Position numbers and translations under genes: made by a program
Notes under the pieces: model-generated
Databases searched by the model: none
What the model was told of the DNA's origin: nothing
Seen by the model: only the letters and a program-made list of their open reading frames with translations
Shown: one piece after another, positions 58,315-64,000 of the stretch
Layout of the letters: the number at the start of each line of letters is the position of its first letter
Numbering within the stretch: position 1 is the stretch's first letter
NCBI RefSeq assembly: GCF_036785885.1
Contig: NC_092327.1
Location: forward strand, 12,480,001 to 12,544,000
Source of the DNA: Coffea arabica
Lineage: Eukaryota; Streptophyta; Magnoliopsida; Gentianales; Rubiaceae
DNA: 64,000 bases
Direction of reading: 5' to 3'

Positions 58315-58655
58315 TAATTTCATTTTACACCCTTCAACTATAGCTTGATCGTCACTTTAGTTCATAAATTCAAATTGAGACACTTTAGTTCCTAAACTAT
58401 ACATTGAGTCTCGTTTTAATCAACAAACTCTAAATTTGAATACTTTAGTTACTTTTGTTCCTAAATTCCTTTCTTTACTCTAATTTTGAATTTTCTTTTT
58501 TGGATTATAGTTGCTTCTCACTTGACCAATACACCATTATTTTTGGGAATTCTGTTAATGATTGTATTGAAGTGAGACAAGTTTTATAGTTTAGGGACAA
58601 GATCAAAGTAAAAATTCGAATATAGTTGAAGAGTGCAAAATGAAAACCTTTTTAT
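58315..58655. mobile_element. MITE with inverted ends
   Basis: The left end tttcattttacacccttcaa and the right end (reverse complement tttcattttgcactcttcaa) pair, and the match continues through ctata and ctttag-type blocks. About 340 bp, no coding content. Confidence 0.65.
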
Positions 58656-58659
58656 TTTG

Positions 58660-60436
58660 AACCTCAAGTTGTTCTCTTTCTTCGTTTTTTGAACAAACAT
58701 TTTTTTCTTCCATCTAAAATTATATCAAGGTTGATATCTTGAAATTTACAATCAAAATATGCTCCAATACACTAACTATCATGGAATTTCATAAATTAAT
58801 GAAAAGCAAATCAACAATGAGCAGAATTGTACACCTCGTATAAATTGATCCTTTAAATATAGCATTTTTTTTTCTATTTAGTGTTCTAAGAATACGTAAT
58901 AAACACTAAAAAAATGTAATTGACCCACTATAGAACTCCGGAAACATCACCACTCCTTAAATTTCGTAAACTTTAACCTAAAAAATATAAGCTATTTTAG
59001 ATAAAGTAACCAGACTACTCGAGCTTCCGTTTGTTTTGTACTCTCAGGGCATGGAATAGATTAACCCTTAATGTAAATAACATTTTTTGATTAAAGACTA
59101 CTTTCATTTTATGTAAGTTGCTTTTGAAAAGTTAAAAGATAAATTAGGTAAATATTTTGACTCCTAAGAATGTTGCTCTTTGTCAAAGACGATAAAATTT
59201 TGAAGATTGAAGCAAGACATATATTATTAGAGGGGTTATATAAAGCTAAAATAATTGATTTGACGAGAAATAAACTAACGAGTAGATATAGTTACACAAT
59301 TGGAAATCCTTCAAAGTTTGAGACATCTAATTGCCAATCAACAATAAAGCAATATTATTAGATAATACAAATATAATGGCTGTCTTTAATTTCACATTGA
59401 CATTAATTTATATGTTGGTGATGTCAAATTTTCAGCATCTCAAGAATATGGTCAACCCACAATGTCATTATGACATACAATGACAATTAGACATTTTAAT
59501 TGTGCTTTTAATTCGTCCACTGACTGGTTTCCTCCTCCGGTTGCAAAAATTTAAAACTTGTAACACATAATATTTAATCATATGACACTCATCAAAAGCA
59601 CTAGTTCCAATTATGTAGAATTACAAGTTTAATATGCAATTTGATAAGTTGGAAATAAATTCATATAGTAAAGAAATAAACATTGTACTTAAACCAAGCA
59701 AAGTATTGAAAAGATAATTTGATTTTTGAGCATCCTATGATTTTTTTTTTGCTTCACAAATTTTCCTTTATCATTCAGTAATTTAGAAGGCATCTTATTC
59801 AATTGGTTTACGGGTTTTCTCAATTTTTGTTTAAAGAGGGTTAAAAAGAAAAATAAAAATTTTTAAAATCTACAATGAAAATTTTGCAAAAAATAAATAA
59901 ATAAGCAAGGGCTCATAAGTTTGGAACTTAAACGTGGAAATTACTAGATGGCTGACATAGATGTGGAGGTGTTACTATCCGTTTATAAGATTTGGTATAT
60001 ATTCGTATAAATAGTTATATTTTTATAAGATTTGATATATATGAACAAAATTAATATGTATAACAAGATAGGATTAGACTCATCTCCGGTAGAGTAAGCC
60101 TCCAGTTTCCCACAATACATTTCTGTATATGGGGGACGTGTATTGGATTTTAATCAATGGTTTTAAAACACTAGGCCTAAACCAGATTTAATTAGAAGAC
60201 AGACTCCAACAAACTCTATCAACCATACACAATTATACCAAATTATTACAGCACCTGCCTGTAGTCCAAGCTGAAGTCAATAAAAATGGCACTATTGTGC
60301 ATATACAACATGAGGCTTATTGAGTTTTTAACTACAGTATCTTGGGACGTAGAGGTACTAGTTTCAAATTCTCTTCTTCCTCCTTACTTCTTAAATCCCA
60401 CCCTTCTCTTATTGGAAAAAAAAGAAAAACACTACA
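58660..60436. other. intergenic AT-rich DNA, no gene seen
   Basis: Only short frames, such as 59170-59361 and 60286-60471, without recognisable similarity or context. Confidence 0.5.
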
Positions 60437-60445
60437 ATATCCTTA

Positions 60446-61803
60446 GGGATAATTTCACAAACCTCTCTTGAGGTTTATGACAATTTCACTCCGCTCCCCT
60501 TAGGTTTTACAAATTACACTGGCCTCTCTTGTCACAATAAAATGACTATAATGACCTTCACTTAATAAATAATTCACAGTATAATGAAATAAGATTAAAA
60601 AAAAAAAATAAAGAAACCTGACTTCTTTAGCTATTCTGTTTATAAGTTACAACCAACGATGATTTTCTCTCACTTGCTATTACCCCGTTCTCATCCATTA
60701 ACCCCTTCCTCCTATAATTCGCTCTCAAATTACCATAAACCATTGCCTATAACTGCAGCCAATCATACCACAAGAGATCCCTCAAGCTCTACTATATATT
60801 CCGATTCCTCCTTTCTTCTATTTGGAATTTGTCAAATCACAAGTTTAGTTAAGGGATTAGATTTGATGGTTGAAGTAAAATCCGATTTCATGGTCAAACT
60901 AAAAGGAGATGAAGACGCACACAATAATAATGGAACAAATAATGCAATCATTGACCAAAAGAGGAAGAGGGACTGAAATTGGTAAATTTGCTAATTTGTC
61001 TATCATCCATCTAAAAAACTTTTTAAGATGTTAATAAGTACATTTATATTTCTTTTTATGCTTGACAATTGTTGGTTATGATTTCACTATAGAGATAGAG
61101 TTTCTTCTCTATATTTAAGATGTTAATATGTTTGGAAATTTGATGGTAGGCTAGATTATTTTGTTTTCAGAAGGTGTGAGCATTGGGTTTTGAAGTTTAG
61201 GGTGTGATTAGTTGCAAATAGAATTTTGGTTTTTGGCAAAATGAATTTCTTGAAGATATCTATAGTTATAATGATGCCTTCCTTCTCTTAAACTTGATTA
61301 ATCCTATCCATGCCTAAATTTCCCCTAAAGATTTTCTTCAAGGCCATAATGTGGCTCATGTAATAGGAGTTGAACCACTTATATGGAACCAAACCATGAC
61401 ATCCTATGTTGAAATTATGCAAACACAAGGGACAGTTGATTGTAAGTTTGACCATTCCATGGAACCATATGGTGAGAATATTTTTAAAGGATGGGAACGA
61501 ATCTTCAAAATTGAATGCATGCTTTGGAAGAAGCAATTTTACGACTATGATGATGGAATTGTTTGGGTTTAGAATTTGGAATTAGACTATTTGTTAGGTT
61601 AGTTTGTTAGTATAGTGGGTTTGGTTGAAATGTGGAAGAAAGCAATTGGCAAAATAATTTTTGTTTTATTTTTGTACGAAAAAGGTGGTTTAGGATTTTT
61701 GAGAAAAATATAGTTTTTTGGGCATATATTATTATATAAATAGTAAAAGTAAGGGCTCTCTACAATTGTCAAAAACCTCAGGGGAGGTTTTTGAAATTAT
61801 CCC
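60446..61803. mobile_element. Pack-MULE carrying a PR-1 gene fragment
   Basis: 1358 bp. It starts gggataatttcac and ends gaaattatccc, with the long family ends containing aaacctc-cttgaggttt and its inverse aaacctcaggggaggttt. The 9 bp duplication atatcctta is perfect (60437-60445 and 61804-61812). It belongs to the same family as 12920-13693 and 13795-14592 but has a larger interior. No transposase frame. The right half contains a CAP-domain coding fragment. Confidence 0.9.
61324..61572 (+). pseudogene. captured PR-1 (CAP domain) gene fragment
   Basis: Reading in one open frame from about 61324, the peptide shows PKDFLQGHNVAHVIGVEPL, then IWNQTMTSY, then PYGENIFKGW and KKQFYDYDDG before a stop. 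This is the first two thirds of the CAP domain of plant PR-1 proteins, secreted cysteine-rich proteins induced in defence: the family blocks are D(F/Y)L.AHN.AR..VGV.PL.W, (C)..VHS..PYGEN.A.G and Y.YDYNSN. The signal peptide and the later histidine/cysteine part (HYTQVVW) are missing, and the HN.AR arginine is changed to H. There is no stop within about 80 codons, so capture was fairly recent or the frame is maintained. Confidence 0.78.
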
Positions 61804-61812
61804 ATATCCTTA

Positions 61813-64000
61813 TGGCTATCTGATTCTTTTAATTTTAACCAATATATACATTCAACATTATATTTTGGCTACTCAATTGAATAGCTTAAGTTTGGTACAC
61901 TTTAGTGTCATACGGACAATTTGATAATATACTCAAGCTCGACTTTGATTAACATCAATAACCGGTCGGGCTTGATGAAGCACAAGTTCAAGCCCTATAA
62001 AGTCTAAATTTGAGCTTGAGCAAAAGACCACTGATACTTTATAGGGAACTAGGAGGATAATACCGCGCGATGTGCGGTGTAACTTTTAGACTTGCCCAGA
62101 AATGTCCAATTATTCAAATTTAGATAATAAGCATGAAAAGTTATATAAAGGTGCACCAAAATCTTTAGGATTAGGTTTTTGTAATTTTATTAAGCAGCGA
62201 AAATAAGCCATAATTTTAACTTAGTGACTAAGTGACGAAAAGTCATTTTTTGCTTTACCTACTAATTGAATAGGATTGGCAATGTCATAAATTTCAAAGT
62301 AATATATACCATGTAACGTCATCTTGCATCGACTAACTGTATTTGCCATGATTTGATGTGCATAAAAAATGTGCCACTCATGAACAAATTCAAGAGGAAG
62401 CTCAACTTTTTGAGAGCAATACTCAAATATGTCGGATAAGAAGCCTATTTAATTGTAAAATATAGAAACGACCACATAATAGCAAGAGAAATAGGATTCA
62501 ACACGATAAAGATGACTACATAATAGCAAGAGATACAGGATTCAACACAATATGGACTAAAGATCTACATATAACTGATAAGAGAAACAAGCCATTATCT
62601 CGTGTCTAAAATCTTATTACGACAATGAATGAGTTTTGAAAAACCAAATCAAATAATTATACAATGAAAATATTGCAGATGCAAGATATGTTTTACGTCA
62701 ACAACATACAACAAATTTAACATCTTTTTTTCTTTTTCTTTTTCCTTTTTTTTTGCATAAAAGAAACTTTAAAATAACATATAATCCTATCCACATACAA
62801 AAGAGATCTCCAAAATGCAGTCTCTATAGACCCATAATGAAAACTCTGTCAATGAAGTTTTCCCCGGCTGCAGCTTCATGCGGTGATGCAGATGCAAAAC
62901 CAAGAAAGTCAAAACCAAGCTTTGGACACAAAAATTCACAATGAAAATCAATAGATAAAAATAGACCAATCCAGCAAGCCATCTCTAAGCCTAAGGTAAA
63001 GCCAAGGGGCAGATTTCTGAGAGGCACTGACAAATCTAAACTGCATCCGGAGTCTTTTCAAACATCGGGTTTTCCAGATTATCATATTCTACTTGAGTAT
63101 ATTATTTGCGGAATGCTCAAAAAGATCATTCCAATATTATACAGAAATCTATATAAGTTGCCATCTAAACTGGATATGTTAAATGCAGATCTTGTCAAAC
63201 ATCCAGGATTTCTTGACGACATGAGCAATTTTCTTCCTCTTAAGTAAATTATTGCAGAATGTTCAAAATGTTTATTGTAATCTTACAATCCAAAATTCTT
63301 TAACAAATCTAAGTCATTATATAATTGATGAATTCTTTTACACAAGTTTCAGCTATTTAAATTTTTCAAATTCACCAGAATGGATGTAAAAGGGTTGAAG
63401 AATAAGGGTTCTCCGGTATAGGTTTCAAAAAATGACATATTTCCATTCAGAATTTGTCTTGATAGTACTTCATTTGGTACAATAAAGGATGCCAATAGAA
63501 TATTCCAATTTAATGCGTATGGTCCTAATCATCAAATATAATGAACTACAAGTCATAACTTAGGAAATCATGATCGTAGAACTATTGTTCTTGCATGTCT
63601 TGATCATCGTCAGCTCAGGTGCAATTACCATAATCCTCAAGAGCAACAAAACTGAACCATTACCATAATCCAGGCTAGTTACTTGGAATTCTACAGATTA
63701 CAATTTAACGCCACTAATTGCATGAGATAATTTAAGAATCCCAATGAGGATCTTATTTCGATTTATGCGATTATCCTTAAGCTATCTGAGGCACAAAAAG
63801 AAAAAAGAGAAATCTTCCAAAATACTATTTACCCATCCATATTTTGACAAAACTTAATCACAAAAAATTATAGTGAAAACAACAAAAGTCAAAATACACT
63901 TATTTACTGTTATAAGCATAGTCTCTCGATCTGATTTGTATAAAAACATAACCTTTTTCAAGTTCTCCTTCCAAATTATCACCATTGACATCTCACATAT
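61813..64000. other. right end, no convincing gene
   Basis: Mostly AT-rich. 62740-63060 is less AT-rich and may be the 3' UTR of a minus-strand gene lying beyond the window; a short possible last exon is at 63036-63101. No repeat structure, RNA gene or frame longer than about 70 codons was recognised. Confidence 0.4.

Noticed and set aside
60659..60976. 105-codon frame in the left half of the Pack-MULE
   Set aside because: Ser/Asn-rich, no recognisable domain and not continuous with the PR-1 fragment; treated as chance.
62787..63033. Minus-strand frames of 60-69 codons
   Set aside because: No similarity recognised; they overlap each other in different frames and fit a 3' UTR better.

Overview
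The window is nuclear DNA of a flowering plant, very probably a eudicot. It has intron-split genes with GT-AG junctions, AT-rich intergenic DNA, plant-type LTR retrotransposons, a plant L1 LINE ending in an RNase H domain, and many MITEs. Nothing visible fixes the species. About two thirds is mobile DNA.

Layout. 1-11822 is one giant-LTR, non-coding retroelement: the end of its 5' LTR, a primer site, a 6.3 kb gene-free interior with four tandem arrays, a polypurine tract and a complete 3.78 kb 3' LTR. 12920-14592 holds two Mutator-type MITEs. 14663-15589 is a truncated PPR gene on the minus strand. 15770-17780 is intergenic with nested MITEs. 17894-25428 is a nine-exon gene on the plus strand for a metallo-beta-lactamase-fold hydrolase (323 residues), the clearest host gene. 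26392-32015 is a complete, nearly unmutated chromovirus on the minus strand with an intact 1498-residue Gag-Pol. 34293-35201 is a single-exon mTERF gene on the minus strand, probably for a plastid protein. 35441-36648 holds a foldback element and a probable hAT remnant.

37396-52503 is an old, degenerate Ty3/gypsy element bounded by the duplication ccttt. A Copia element (40940-47770, duplication aaacc) sits in its gag, and a 1.8 kb solo LTR (43855-45675, duplication atggt) sits in the Copia integrase. A 265 bp MITE sits in the gypsy 3' LTR. 53655-58046 is a 5'-truncated L1 ORF2 relic interrupted by a 1.1 kb hAT-type element (56902-58005, 8 bp duplication) that carries what looks like the 5' part of a formin-like gene. 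60446-61803 is a Mutator-type element (9 bp duplication) carrying a PR-1/CAP gene fragment, so it is a Pack-MULE. The last 2 kb has no convincing gene.

The host genes (hydrolase, mTERF, PPR relic) look like unrelated neighbours separated by transposons. The main interest is the precisely resolvable transposon stratigraphy, two gene-capture elements, a duplicated splice donor in the hydrolase gene, and the structured giant LTR. All boundaries were read by eye; no alignment or database search was run.
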